Below, in pieces: positions 21,934 to 30,373 of a stretch of DNA of 64,000 nt. How positions within the stretch are numbered: position 1 is the first letter of the stretch; the number at the start of each line of letters is the position of its first letter. The notes under the pieces were generated by a model. It made no database searches, was not told the origin of the DNA, and saw only the letters and a program-made list of their open reading frames with translations. The stretch is taken from positions 124,001 through 188,000 of the forward strand of contig NZ_RZNF01000003.1 in NCBI RefSeq assembly GCF_003992725.1, written 5' to 3'. A program made the translations under genes and the position numbers. This DNA comes from Rhodomicrobium lacus (lineage in GTDB: Bacteria > Pseudomonadota > Alphaproteobacteria > Rhizobiales > Rhodomicrobiaceae).

Positions 21934-22161
21934 ATGAACATCCTGCTGGCGATTGCGTTCTTTCTCACGTGCTGGTGGGTTGTGTTCCTTTTCAGCATTC
22001 CCCGAAAGATCGCTGTCCATGGCGAGATTCCGGCGCGGGGCAAATATCTGATCGGCCCCATCGTGCTGGCGACCGTAGTTGCGACGCTGTTCGTCGTGGC
22101 GCTGCATGAGGCGATTTCGCTCGGCATCATCGGCACCGGCACCTTCCTCGCCGGGCAATAA
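21934..22161 (+). CDS. DUF1467 family small membrane protein
   Basis: A 75-aa protein with two membrane helices (residues 2-22 and about 38-60) separated by a short basic loop (IPRKIAVHGEIPARGKY). It matches the DUF1467 family, whose function is unknown and which commonly follows mce in alphaproteobacteria. Start: ATG 21934, just after AGGTAAGGCGCC. Its TAA stop runs straight into the terminator stem. Confidence 0.85.
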   Translation: MNILLAIAFFLTCWWVVFLFSIPRKIAVHGEIPARGKYLIGPIVLATVVATLFVVALHEAISLGIIGTGTFLAGQ

Positions 22162-22322
22162 AAAAAGGCAGCAAGGAAACTTGCTGCCTTAGGCACTGCT
22201 GCTGGCTTTTATGTTTTTTAAGCAGCCCGCGCCCTTGGGGACAGCGCAAGCCGTTTTCCTCCCTAGACCTGGGCGCCGCGCCTCGTTCTGTGCTCAGCCA
22301 TCCGATTCCCATGTCAAATTGT
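22158..22322 (-). ncRNA. Candidate small RNA, about 165 nt
   Basis: Leftward transcription unit without a convincing reading frame. A promoter-like pair lies at 22329-22357 and the strong terminator at 22165-22190 closes it. Internal complementary segments are visible (GCGCCC/GGGCGC and GGGA/TCCC). The size and stand-alone structure would suit a 6S-like or trans-acting RNA, but no family could be recognised from sequence. The alternative is that this is only the trailer of cobC, whose stop is 365 bases upstream of the terminator. Confidence 0.35.
22165..22190. terminator. Strong hairpin terminator, T-run on the minus strand
   Basis: A perfect 10-bp stem (AAGGCAGCAA / TTGCTGCCTT) with a 6-base loop. 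Read on the minus strand it is followed by seven T residues, a classic rho-independent terminator for leftward transcripts. Read on the plus strand it lies 3 bases after the DUF1467 stop and lacks an adjacent T-run, so it may act weakly both ways. Confidence 0.85.
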
Positions 22323-22328
22323 TATGGC

Positions 22329-22357
22329 AGACTAGCAAAAAACGCAGAGGTTGTCAC
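22329..22357 (-). promoter_or_regulatory. Candidate promoter of the small RNA
   Basis: On the minus strand, GTGACA (22357-22352) and TAGTCT (22334-22329) are separated by exactly 17 bases within an A/T-rich patch that contrasts with the GC-rich surroundings. The -35 box is 5/6 of the consensus; the -10 box is weak. Confidence 0.35.
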
Positions 22358-22554
22358 TTCTACTATTGGGCAACAAGGCGAAAAAATACGCAAATAGCCT
22401 GCCGAGGCGTTAAATCGTTCCCTCTTGCCTGGTAATGGCGTACTTCGCTTGCCTACGGGATGTGCTTTCGCGTTCGTGCCTTATTCAATGGGCACAACCT
22501 CACAGCCACAAACAACGCTCTTGAGACCTGTGCCCTGGAGCGCTCGCCTGCAGA

Positions 22555-23769
22555 TCAGGGGCAGAGCGCGCTTTCGAGACGTTGCCAAGCTTCCTCACTG
22601 CCCGGAATGCCGAAACGGAGCCACGAGCGCTCATAAGCAAAGCGCCGCACCAGAATGCCATGCTCGCCAAGACGGTTCACGAGCGCCAACGCGGTGTTGG
22701 TCCCGGCGTTCGCTCTGCCTTGCGCCGGAATCGTCTCATTCGTCCTCAACGGAACGCTTTCAAATGGGGGGCGATCCGGCGCGCATACGGCAAGGCGGTA
22801 AAGGGGCGTGCCGCCGGCAATCACGCATCCAGCCCTCACCAGAAGCGCATCAAGCCGGGCGGCATCGGCGGCGAGGCGCGCACGGGCCGCTTCAAGCCAC
22901 GCGCTGTCGTCGAGAGCCGCCGTTCCGATGGCGAGCGCGGGGCCGGACACGGCCCATGGGCCGAGCATGCCGACAAGCCGCGCGGCAAGCGCGGGTTCCG
23001 CGATGGCGAAACCGAGGCGCACACCGGCGAGACCATACATCTTGCCGAACGAGCGCAGCACGATGGTCGACGGCGGCAGCCTCCTGACGAGGCTTGCGTT
23101 TGTATCCACCACATCCACGAAGGCTTCATCGACCACGAGCAGGCCGCCGCGCCTGGCAAGCGATGTCGCCCATTCCGCGAGCGTGTCGGCTGCGATCAGC
23201 CGCCCGGTCGGATTGTTGGGGTTGACGACGATGACGGCGGCGGCCCCCTGCGCCTCCGCCAGCGACGTCACCTCGCGCACGTCGTGGCCTTCGCGCCGCC
23301 ACGCCGCCGCGTGCTCGGCATAGGTTGGAGAAAGCACGGCCACCCATGACCGAGCGCCTGCGATGTCGGTCCCCCCGGCGCCTTGCAGCGGCTGCCGAGA
23401 CGACGCGACGAGCCTCGGCAGGATCTGGATCAATGCCTGCGTGCCGGGAGCCGCGACGACATTGTCGGCGCTCATCGCGCCGTAACGCGCCGCAGCCGCC
23501 TGCCGCAGCGCGCGTTCTTCGGAGGCCAGCGGCAGGCGCGTCCATAGCCCCGCGCCGATCGCGGGCAAAGGATAGGCGACGGGATTGATGCCGGTCGAAA
23601 GATCGATCCACGGTTGCGGCGCCTTCGGCCAGCGGCGCTGCGCTTCGTCGAGCGCGCCGCCATGGGGAATGACGCCATGCGCCGGAGCATCGCCTTGCGC
23701 CAGAGCGAGGCGCCGCTCGTGCGGCTTTCCCGCAGTCGCGGCTTCATCTATAGGAGCGTTACTCTTCAT
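22555..23769 (-). CDS. cobC: Threonine-phosphate decarboxylase, cobalamin pathway
   Basis: PLP enzyme of aminotransferase fold I that supplies the aminopropanol-phosphate arm attached to cobyric acid. The 404-aa protein shows GGALDEAQRRWP and WIDLSTGINP near residues 37-63, NPNNPTGR (183-190), DEAF (Asp214), the Schiff-base Lys243 in RSFGKMYG and phosphate-binding Arg251. The N-terminus is about 35 residues longer than usual; a later start is possible. It is transcribed away from cobD with 29 bases between the start codons. A paralogue without the lysine lies at 43985-45025. Confidence 0.92.
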   Translation of the reverse strand: MKSNAPIDEAATAGKPHERRLALAQGDAPAHGVIPHGGALDEAQRRWPKAPQPWIDLSTGINPVAYPLPAIGAGLWTRLPLASEERALRQAAAARYGAMSADNVVAAPGTQALIQILPRLVASSRQPLQGAGGTDIAGARSWVAVLSPTYAEHAAAWRREGHDVREVTSLAEAQGAAAVIVVNPNNPTGRLIAADTLAEWATSLARRGGLLVVDEAFVDVVDTNASLVRRLPPSTIVLRSFGKMYGLAGVRLGFAIAEPALAARLVGMLGPWAVSGPALAIGTAALDDSAWLEAARARLAADAARLDALLVRAGCVIAGGTPLYRLAVCAPDRPPFESVPLRTNETIPAQGRANAGTNTALALVNRLGEHGILVRRFAYERSWLRFGIPGSEEAWQRLESALCP

Positions 23770-23798
23770 CGCGCGTCCGCGCTTTCGCCTTTCGGATC

Positions 23799-24773
23799 AT
23801 GTTCGTCACGCTCGCCCTCATCGCGCTCCTGGTTGAAGCCGCAGCAGGATATCCGCCCGCGCTGTTCCGCGCCGTGGGGCATCCGGTGACATGGATCGGC
23901 GCACTCTTATCATGGTGCGACCGCAACTTGAACCGCCCCGCGTGGTCGTTCGGCAAGCGTCGAGCGGGGGGGCTTGTCACCATCGCGCTGGTGCTCGGTG
24001 CGACGGTCGCGGTCAGCGCCGGTTTATGGGCCGCGCTCGAAAGCGCCCTGCCCCCGCTTGCCGCCGCTGTGGTGGGCGGAATTTTCGCGAGTTCCCTTCT
24101 CGCGCAGCGAAGTCTGGCGGAGCACGTGGAAGCCGTCGCCGACCGGCTTGAGGCGGACGGTCTCGATGGCGGGCGCGAGGCTGTAACGTTCCTTGTCGGC
24201 CGCGACGTGTCCGCGCTCGACGAGGCGGGCGTCTGCCGCGCCACTGTGGAAAGCCTTGCAGAAAATTTCTCAGACGGCGTTGTCGCGCCGCTGTTCTGGC
24301 TTGCGCTGGGCGGCCTTCCCGGCGCGGCTCTCTACAAGGCGACGAACACCGCCGACAGCATGATCGGCCACAAATCCGAGCGCTACCTCGCCTTCGGCTG
24401 GGCGTCCGCGCGGCTCGACGATCTCCTGAACCTGCCCGGATCGCGGCTTGCGGCGCTGTGGCTTACGCTTGCCGCGCTGCTTCAGCCTTCCGCCTCCGCC
24501 GTGGACGCCGCGCGCGCGGTGTTCCGGGACGCACGCCGCCATCGCTCGCCGAACGCGGGCTGGCCGGAAGCCGCCATGGCTGGCGCGCTCGGCTTCAAGC
24601 TCGGCGGCCCGCGCATCTATGGCGGCACGCCCGTCGATGACGCGTGGATGGGCGACGGGCGTGCCGCGCTCACTGCGGACGATATCCGCGCGGCTTTGCG
24701 TCTCTATCGCACCGCCTGCCTCATTCAGGCGAATGCGCTCGCGGCGACGGTTGTCGCTTTCACGGCGCTTTGA
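23799..24773 (+). CDS. cobD: Adenosylcobinamide-phosphate synthase
   Basis: Membrane enzyme (CobD/CbiB) that joins the aminopropanol arm to adenosylcobyric acid. The 324-aa protein has the N-terminal PVTWIG segment, the long ESLAENFSDGVVAPLFW motif, and KATNTADSMIGHKSERYLAFGWASARLDDLLN. It has four to five hydrophobic stretches. Start: ATG 23799. It is divergent from cobC, whose product makes the substrate arm, so the two are probably controlled from the short shared region. Confidence 0.93.
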   Translation: MFVTLALIALLVEAAAGYPPALFRAVGHPVTWIGALLSWCDRNLNRPAWSFGKRRAGGLVTIALVLGATVAVSAGLWAALESALPPLAAAVVGGIFASSLLAQRSLAEHVEAVADRLEADGLDGGREAVTFLVGRDVSALDEAGVCRATVESLAENFSDGVVAPLFWLALGGLPGAALYKATNTADSMIGHKSERYLAFGWASARLDDLLNLPGSRLAALWLTLAALLQPSASAVDAARAVFRDARRHRSPNAGWPEAAMAGALGFKLGGPRIYGGTPVDDAWMGDGRAALTADDIRAALRLYRTACLIQANALAATVVAFTAL

Positions 24774-24899
24774 CGAAATCAGAAGCACGCTTCAGGCTTC
24801 CGTTTGAGCATGATCCTGTCGCAAACCCCGCGGCTCCTTTTGCAGATCGTTTCGCGGCCGCGTATCGACGCTGTGGCATTCCACCCGCCCCGATTGCGT

Positions 24900-24929
24900 T
24901 TGACAGCCCGCGCGCGCATTGGCTAACTG
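24900..24929 (+). promoter_or_regulatory. Candidate promoter for the cobH operon
   Basis: A perfect TTGACA at 24900-24905 is followed after 18 bases by TAACTG at 24924-24929, some 60 bases upstream of the cobH start. The spacer between cobD and cobH (24774-24991) also contains a decayed TTTGAGCATGATC sequence like a common alphaproteobacterial interspersed repeat. No cobalamin riboswitch B12 box was found. Confidence 0.4.
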
Positions 24930-24991
24930 CATTTTTTGACGGAGCGCCACGCCGATCCCTTGAGCCGATCCGACTGAGCCGAGCCCTGTCC

Positions 24992-25657
24992 ATGTCCGCC
25001 CCGAAATCGATGACTGACGACCAGAAGCCCGCTCCGCGGGACTATATCCGCGACGGAGCCGAGATCTATCGCCGCTCCTTCTCGATCATCCGCAGCGAGG
25101 CCGACCTCTCGCGCTTCGACGAGCTTGAGGCGAAGGTCGCGGTGCGCATCATCCATGCCTGCGGGATGGTCGATGTGGTGAACGACCTCGACATGTCGCC
25201 GGGCTTCGCCGCCGCCGCGCGCGAGGCGCTGCTCAAGGGCGCGCCGATCCTCTGCGACGCGAACATGGTAGCCTTCGGCGTCACGCGCGCGCGCCTTCCC
25301 GCCGACAATGACGTGATCTGCACGCTTGCCGACGAGAGCGTGCCCGAGCTTGCGAAGACCATCGGCAACACGCGCTCCGCCGCCGCGATGGAGCTTTGGC
25401 TGCCGCATCTCGAAGGCGCGGTGGTCGCTATCGGCAACGCGCCGTCCGCGCTGTTCCGGCTCCTTGAAATGCTGGACGAAGGCGCGCCCGCGCCTGCCGC
25501 CATCATCGGTACGCCGGTCGGCTTTGTCGGCGCGGCGGAGTCGAAGGACGCGCTCGCCGCCGACGGCCGCGTGCCGTATCTCGTGGTGAAGGGAAGACGG
25601 GGCGGAAGCGCGATGGCCGCCGCCGCCGTCAATGCGCTCGCGAGCGAGAAGGAATGA
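24992..25657 (+). CDS. cobH: Precorrin-8X methylmutase
   Basis: Moves the C-11 methyl group to C-12 to give hydrogenobyrinic acid. The 221-aa protein has YIRDGAEIYRRSFSIIR near the N-terminus and the substrate-site segment AVRIIHACGM with the catalytic His, then DANMVAFGVTRARLP and the C-terminal GTPVGFVGAAESK. Start: ATG 24992 gives MSAPKSMTDDQ; ATG 25010 is an alternative. The frame is open far upstream, but that is non-coding. The stop overlaps cobI as ATGA. Confidence 0.93.
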   Translation: MSAPKSMTDDQKPAPRDYIRDGAEIYRRSFSIIRSEADLSRFDELEAKVAVRIIHACGMVDVVNDLDMSPGFAAAAREALLKGAPILCDANMVAFGVTRARLPADNDVICTLADESVPELAKTIGNTRSAAAMELWLPHLEGAVVAIGNAPSALFRLLEMLDEGAPAPAAIIGTPVGFVGAAESKDALAADGRVPYLVVKGRRGGSAMAAAAVNALASEKE

Positions 25658-26412
25658 GCGCGCTCGATGCGATCATGGGCGGCGCGGTTGGCGGGACGCT
25701 CTACGGCATCGGCGTCGGGCCGGGAGACGTGCGCTATCTCACGCTGCGCGCGGCGGGGCTGATCCGCTCTGTCGATGTGCTCGCGTGCTTTGCCAAAGAG
25801 GGCCGCAACAGCTGCGCCCGCACCGTCGCCGCGCCGCTGATCGAGACCGGCCGCGAGGAACTGACACTGTATTACCCGGTCACGACCGAAGCGCCGGTCG
25901 GCGACGGCGCCTATGACGAACCCATGCGCGATTTCTACGAGGCGTCGGCGGAAAAGCTGGCGGATCTGCTTCGCGCGGGCAAATCGGTCGGGCTGATGGG
26001 CGAAGGCGACCCGTTCTTCTACGGCTCGTTCATGCATATGTGGCGCAGGCTGGAGCGCGATTTCGCGGTGGAGATCGTGCCCGGCGTCATCGGTATTTCA
26101 GGCTGCGCGGCCAAGGCCAACACGCCGCTCACCTGGGGCGACGACGTGCTGACGGTGCTGCCTGGCACGCTCGACGAGGCGACGCTCGCGTGCCGTCTTG
26201 CCGACACGGACGCCGCCGCCATCATGAAGGTCGGTCGTAACCTCGCAAAGGTACGCCGCGCAATAGCCGCCGCCGGGGTTCTCGACCGCGCGATTTACGT
26301 AGAGCGCGGCACCATGCCGGGCGAGCGCATCCTGCCGCTGGCCGAGATACAGGCGGAAACGGCTCCCTATTTCACCATCATCCTTATCCCCGGTAACGGG
26401 AGGCGGATATGA
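25654..26412 (+). CDS. cobI: Precorrin-2 C20-methyltransferase
   Basis: SAM-dependent methylation of precorrin-2 at C-20, giving precorrin-3A. The 252-aa tetrapyrrole methylase shows the nucleotide motif YGIGVGPGD (residues 17-25), the MGEGDPFFYGSF loop and PGVIGISGCAAKANTPL. Start: ATG 25654, overlapping the cobH stop by 4 bases; the cobJ start overlaps its own stop the same way. It belongs to the cobH-I-J block. Confidence 0.94.
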   Translation: MSALDAIMGGAVGGTLYGIGVGPGDVRYLTLRAAGLIRSVDVLACFAKEGRNSCARTVAAPLIETGREELTLYYPVTTEAPVGDGAYDEPMRDFYEASAEKLADLLRAGKSVGLMGEGDPFFYGSFMHMWRRLERDFAVEIVPGVIGISGCAAKANTPLTWGDDVLTVLPGTLDEATLACRLADTDAAAIMKVGRNLAKVRRAIAAAGVLDRAIYVERGTMPGERILPLAEIQAETAPYFTIILIPGNGRRI

Positions 26413-27173
26413 CGGGATCGCTCGTCATCGTTGGCGTCGGGCCGGGAGACGCGGCCTACACCACGCCTGCCGCCAGCCTCGCGCTGGCCGAGGCGACCGA
26501 CCTCATCGGCTACGGCCTCTATCTCGACCGGGTGCCGCAGCGCGAAGGGCAGACGCGCCACGCGTCCGGCAACCGCGTGGAGATCGACCGCGCGCGCCAT
26601 GCGCTGGAACTTGCGGCTCTGGGGCACCGCGTTGCCGTCGTCTCCGGCGGCGATGCGGGCGTGTTCGCCATGGCGGCGGCGATCTTCGAGGCGGTGGACG
26701 CGGGCGATCCCGCCTGGCGCGCGCTCGATATCCGCGTCGAACCGGGCGTGACCGCGATGCTGGCGGTGGCCGCAGCAGTCGGCGCACCGCTCGGCGGCGA
26801 TTTCTGCGCAATCTCGCTCTCGGACAATCTCAAAAGCTGGGCCACGGTGGAGCGCCGTCTTCGCGCGGCGGCTGAGGCCGATTTCGTCATCTCGCTTTAC
26901 AACGCGAAGTCGCTCGCGCGGCCGCATCAGTTGGGCCACGCATTCGACATTCTGCGCGACGTGAAGGCGGGCGAAACGGTCGTGCTCTTCGTACGCGCGG
27001 CTGGCACGGCGGACGCACGCGTGACAGTGACGACGCTGGCCGAGGCAGACCCCTCCATCGTAGACATGCGAACGCTCGTCATGATCGGCGCTAGCACAAC
27101 AAGGCTCATCGAACGCGATGGCGGCGCGCGGCCCTGGGTCTACACGCCGCGGTCGGAGCGCGCCCCGGAATGA
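26409..27173 (+). CDS. cobJ: Precorrin-3B C17-methyltransferase
   Basis: Catalyses ring contraction with methylation at C-17 after CobG or CobZ has oxidised precorrin-3A. The 254-aa protein has VGVGPGDAAYTTP, the DLIGYGLYLD segment, SGGDAGVFAMA and the LYNAKSLARPHQL region of the CobJ family. Start: ATG 26409, overlapping cobI. Its 3' end overlaps the 3' end of the convergent cobK by 34 bases. Confidence 0.94.
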   Translation: MTGSLVIVGVGPGDAAYTTPAASLALAEATDLIGYGLYLDRVPQREGQTRHASGNRVEIDRARHALELAALGHRVAVVSGGDAGVFAMAAAIFEAVDAGDPAWRALDIRVEPGVTAMLAVAAAVGAPLGGDFCAISLSDNLKSWATVERRLRAAAEADFVISLYNAKSLARPHQLGHAFDILRDVKAGETVVLFVRAAGTADARVTVTTLAEADPSIVDMRTLVMIGASTTRLIERDGGARPWVYTPRSERAPE

Positions 27174-27919
27174 TCGCGCGCGGCGAGCAGCGTTTCGAGC
27201 CATGCCACCGCTTCTTTGGCGGAGCCGAGCACATGGCCCGCAGGCTTGTCGGGCCGCTCGATCATCACAACGGGCAGGCCGAGCGCGCGGGCGGCCTCGA
27301 TCTTGCCGCATGTGGCCGCGCCGCCCGAGTTCTTCGACACGATCACATCGAATCCGCCTTGACGCATCAGGCGCAACTCGGCTTCGGCGTCGTAGGGGCC
27401 GCGCGCCTCGATAAAGGCAAGGTCCGGCGGCAACGGCACGCCCTCGGGCCGGTCGATCACGCGGGCCACATAACGATGCTGAGGCGCGGCGGCGAAAGCC
27501 GGGAGTTCGAGCCGCCCCACGGTGAGGAACACGGTGCGCGGTGCGTCGCCGAGAGCGGCGGCAGCGGCTTCGGGCGAGGGAACGGAAATCCAGCGGTCGC
27601 CTTCACTGAGCGCCCATGCGGGACGCACGAGGCTTGCGAGTGGAACACGAGCCGCCTCCGCCGCCTTCACGGCATTGGCGGAGATGCGCGCGGCAAAGGG
27701 ATGGGTGGCGTCGATCATGGCGTCGAAGCGCTCGTCGCGAAGATACGTCGCGAGGCCCTCCGCTCCGCCGAAACCGCCGATGCGGAACGGGATGGGAGGC
27801 GTTACGGGCGAAACGGTGCGCCCCGCGAGCGACAGCGTTGGCTCGAAGCGCACATCGCCCGCGAGCAATTTCGCGAGCGCGGAAGCGTCGGCCGTACCGC
27901 CGAGGATGAGAAGTCGCAT
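27140..27919 (-). CDS. cobK: Precorrin-6A reductase
   Basis: NADPH-dependent reduction of precorrin-6A to precorrin-6B. The 259-aa protein starts with LILGGTADASALAKLL, the nucleotide-binding loop of the family, and has DATHPFAARISANA, FLTVGRLELPAF and SKNSGGAATCGKIEAARALGLPVVMIERP. Start: ATG at 27919. It is transcribed against its neighbours: its end overlaps cobJ by 34 bases and its start is 41 bases from that of cobL. Confidence 0.93.
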   Translation of the reverse strand: MRLLILGGTADASALAKLLAGDVRFEPTLSLAGRTVSPVTPPIPFRIGGFGGAEGLATYLRDERFDAMIDATHPFAARISANAVKAAEAARVPLASLVRPAWALSEGDRWISVPSPEAAAAALGDAPRTVFLTVGRLELPAFAAAPQHRYVARVIDRPEGVPLPPDLAFIEARGPYDAEAELRLMRQGGFDVIVSKNSGGAATCGKIEAARALGLPVVMIERPDKPAGHVLGSAKEAVAWLETLLAARDHSGARSDRGV

Positions 27920-27960
27920 CGTGAACTCTCACGGAATGTCGCAAAGTCGCGACGGGCTTC

Positions 27961-29196
27961 ATGATGGAAACGCTTCGACCAAACACGCTTCTGCGCTGGC
28001 TGTCCATCGTCGGCATCGGCGAGGCCGGCGTCGACGGGTTGACGGCGCATGCGCGCGCGCTCGTTTCGGGCGCCGAGCTGGTGGTCGGCGGCGCGCGGCA
28101 TCTGGCGCTCGCGGCACCGCTGATCCGGGGTGAGACGCTCCAATGGCCGAGCCCGCTTTCCGACGCCTTCCCGCTGATTGCCAGGCGGCGCGGGTGTCCC
28201 GTGTGTGTTCTGGCGAGCGGCGACCCGTTTCATTATGGCGTCGGCAAACAGATCGCCCAATTCGCCAGCGCAGATGAAATTCTCTGCCTGCCGCAGCCGT
28301 CGTCTTTCAGCCTCGCGGCGTCGCGCCTCGCGTGGGCGCTGCAGGACGTTGCGACGATCACGCTGCACGGGCGCGCGCTGGAAGGACTGACCCGGCATCT
28401 GTTTCCCGGTGCCCGCATCCTCGCGCTGTCCTGGGATGGTTCGACGCCCGCGAAGGCCGCGCGGCTGCTGACGGATCTCGGCTTCGGCGCGTCCACGCTC
28501 ACGGTTCTGGAAGAGATGGGCGGGCCGAAAGAACGCATCCGTTGCACGCCAGCAGAAAGTTTCGCGCTCGAAAACATCGCCGCGCTGAATGTGCTCGCCA
28601 TCGAAGTTGCAGGTGGAGCGGGCGCGCGCATCGTGCCGCTGACGCCCGGCCTCGACGATTCGCTGTTCGAGAGCGACGGCCAATTGACAAAGCGCGAGGT
28701 GCGCTCCGTCACGCTGGCGGCGCTGGCGCCCCGGCCGGGCGAACTCCTGTGGGACATCGGCCTCGGCTCCGGCTCCATCGCCATCGAGTGGCTGCTGCGG
28801 CATCCGTCGATGCGTGCCGTCGGCATCGAGGAGAACGCGGAGCGGGCCGCGCGGGCGATGCGCAATGCGCTGGCACTTGGCGCGCCGGATCTTCGCGTGG
28901 TCGAAGGCAGCGCGCCCGATGCGCTGGCGGGCCTGCCTTCACCGGACGCGGTGTTCATCGGGGGCGGGCTGACGGACGCAGGCGTTTTCGACGCCGCGTG
29001 GGCCGCGCTGAAGCCCGGCGGCCGTATCGTCGCCAATGCCGTCACCCTCGAAAGCGAGGCGTTGCTGGTCGATGCGTTCAAACGGCGCGGCGGCGAGCTG
29101 ACCCGCATCGAGATTTCACGCGCGACCGCGCTCGGCAGCTTCACCGGCTGGCGTGCGGCGATGCCAGTGACGCAGTGGCGCGCGGTGAAGTCATGA
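27961..29196 (+). CDS. cobL: Precorrin-6Y C5,15-methyltransferase (decarboxylating)
   Basis: Bifunctional enzyme methylating C-5 and C-15 and removing the C-12 acetate carboxyl. The 411-aa protein is a natural CbiE-CbiT fusion. Residues 1-205 are the tetrapyrrole methylase half (VGIGEAG, SGDPFHYG). Residues 225-411 are a class I methyltransferase half with the SAM motif LLWDIGLGSGSIAIEW and FIGGGLTD. Start: ATG 27961 (a second ATG follows directly). The stop overlaps cobE as ATGA. Confidence 0.94.
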   Translation: MMETLRPNTLLRWLSIVGIGEAGVDGLTAHARALVSGAELVVGGARHLALAAPLIRGETLQWPSPLSDAFPLIARRRGCPVCVLASGDPFHYGVGKQIAQFASADEILCLPQPSSFSLAASRLAWALQDVATITLHGRALEGLTRHLFPGARILALSWDGSTPAKAARLLTDLGFGASTLTVLEEMGGPKERIRCTPAESFALENIAALNVLAIEVAGGAGARIVPLTPGLDDSLFESDGQLTKREVRSVTLAALAPRPGELLWDIGLGSGSIAIEWLLRHPSMRAVGIEENAERAARAMRNALALGAPDLRVVEGSAPDALAGLPSPDAVFIGGGLTDAGVFDAAWAALKPGGRIVANAVTLESEALLVDAFKRRGGELTRIEISRATALGSFTGWRAAMPVTQWRAVKS

Positions 29197-29612
29197 GGGG
29201 CACGACGACCATCGTCGCGGGGCTCGGCTTCCGCAAGAACGCTGGCGCGGACGCAATCGGCGGCGCTGTCGCGGCGGCGCTTGAAGCGGCAGGCGTCGAG
29301 GCAAGCTCGCTCGACGCGCTCGCCACGCTCGCGGATAAGGCCGCCGAGCCGGGATTTCTGAAAACGGCGCAGCGTCTTCGCCTGCGCGTCGCGCTCGTGA
29401 GCGCCGCAGATATGACCGAAGCGTCGGAGGCCGGGCTGACCGTCTCGGAACGCGTCCTCGCGGAAAAAGGCGTCCCCTCCGTCGCTGAGGCAACGGCGCT
29501 TGCGGCGGCGGGTCCGGGGGCGCGGCTCCTCTGCGCGCGCGTCACCAACCGCGAAGCGGCCTGCGCCATCGCCATCGGTAAAGCGGCCGCCGCTACGGGA
29601 GAGACCGAGTGA
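29193..29612 (+). CDS. cobE: CobE/CbiG C-terminal domain protein
   Basis: A 139-aa protein of the CobE family, homologous to the C-terminal domain of CbiG. Visible: the [23 protein letters not shown] start and the [18 protein letters not shown] block near the end. The exact role in the aerobic pathway is not settled, though it is linked to the steps around CobM. Start: ATG 29193, overlapping the cobL stop by 4 bases; the cobM start overlaps its own stop as GTGA. The frame is open upstream through cobL, but that part is a shadow. Confidence 0.85.
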   Translation: MRGTTTIVAGLGFRKNAGADAIGGAVAAALEAAGVEASSLDALATLADKAAEPGFLKTAQRLRLRVALVSAADMTEASEAGLTVSERVLAEKGVPSVAEATALAAAGPGARLLCARVTNREAACAIAIGKAAAATGETE

Positions 29613-30373
29613 CCGTTCATTTCATCGGCGCCGGGCCGGGCGCGCCAGACCTCCTGACCCTTCGCGGCCGCGACCTCATCGCGGCCTGCCCCGTTTGCCT
29701 CTATGCGGGCTCGCTCGTGCCGCAGGCGATCCTCGGCCACTGCCCGCCCGGTGCGCGCATCGTCAACACCGCGCCCATGTCGCTTGACGAAATCATCGCC
29801 GAGATCGTGGACGCGACGGCGGCGGGCCATGACGTCGCGCGGCTTCATTCCGGCGACCTGTCGGTTTGGAGCGCGCTTGGCGAGCAGACGCGCCGCCTCG
29901 ACGCACTCGGCATTCCGTATACCGTGACGCCCGGCGTCCCGTCGTTCGCGGCAGCTGCGGCGGCGCTCGGCCGGGAATTGACGCTGCCGGAGGTGGCGCA
30001 ATCGGTCGTGCTGACGCGAACATCGGGCCGCGCGTCGGCCATGCCCGAGACAGAGACGCTCGCCGCATTCGCCGCGACGCGCGCCACGCTCGCGGTGCAT
30101 CTTTCGATCCACGCGCTCGAAACGGTGGTCGGCGAACTTCTCCCGTTCTACGGCCCGGACTGCCCTGCGGCGGTTGTCTATCGCGCGAGCTGGCCGGAAG
30201 AAACGATCATCCGCGCGCCGCTCGGCGATCTGGCCGCGAAGGTGGCGGAAGCGGGCACCATCGACCGCACGGCGCTGATCCTCGTGGGCCGCTCTCTCGG
30301 CGCGACGGACTTCCGCGAAAGCTCGCTCTACGATCCGGGCTATCAGCGGCGCTATCGAGGCCGCGGCGAATGA
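29609..30373 (+). CDS. cobM: Precorrin-4 C11-methyltransferase
   Basis: SAM-dependent methylation at C-11 to form precorrin-5. The 254-aa tetrapyrrole methylase has [18 protein letters not shown] at the N-terminus, [29 protein letters not shown] and [15 protein letters not shown], all typical of CobM. Start: GTG 29609, overlapping the cobE stop as GTGA. The stop overlaps the cobB start as ATGA, so cobL-E-M-B form a fully coupled unit. Confidence 0.94.
   Translation: MTVHFIGAGPGAPDLLTLRGRDLIAACPVCLYAGSLVPQAILGHCPPGARIVNTAPMSLDEIIAEIVDATAAGHDVARLHSGDLSVWSALGEQTRRLDALGIPYTVTPGVPSFAAAAAALGRELTLPEVAQSVVLTRTSGRASAMPETETLAAFAATRATLAVHLSIHALETVVGELLPFYGPDCPAAVVYRASWPEETIIRAPLGDLAAKVAEAGTIDRTALILVGRSLGATDFRESSLYDPGYQRRYRGRGE

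Noticed and set aside
24774-24991. Search for a cobalamin riboswitch before cobH, and in the cobC/cobD gap
   Set aside because: No B12-box-like GCCACTG sequence or large leader was found; the cobC-cobD gap is only 29 bases.
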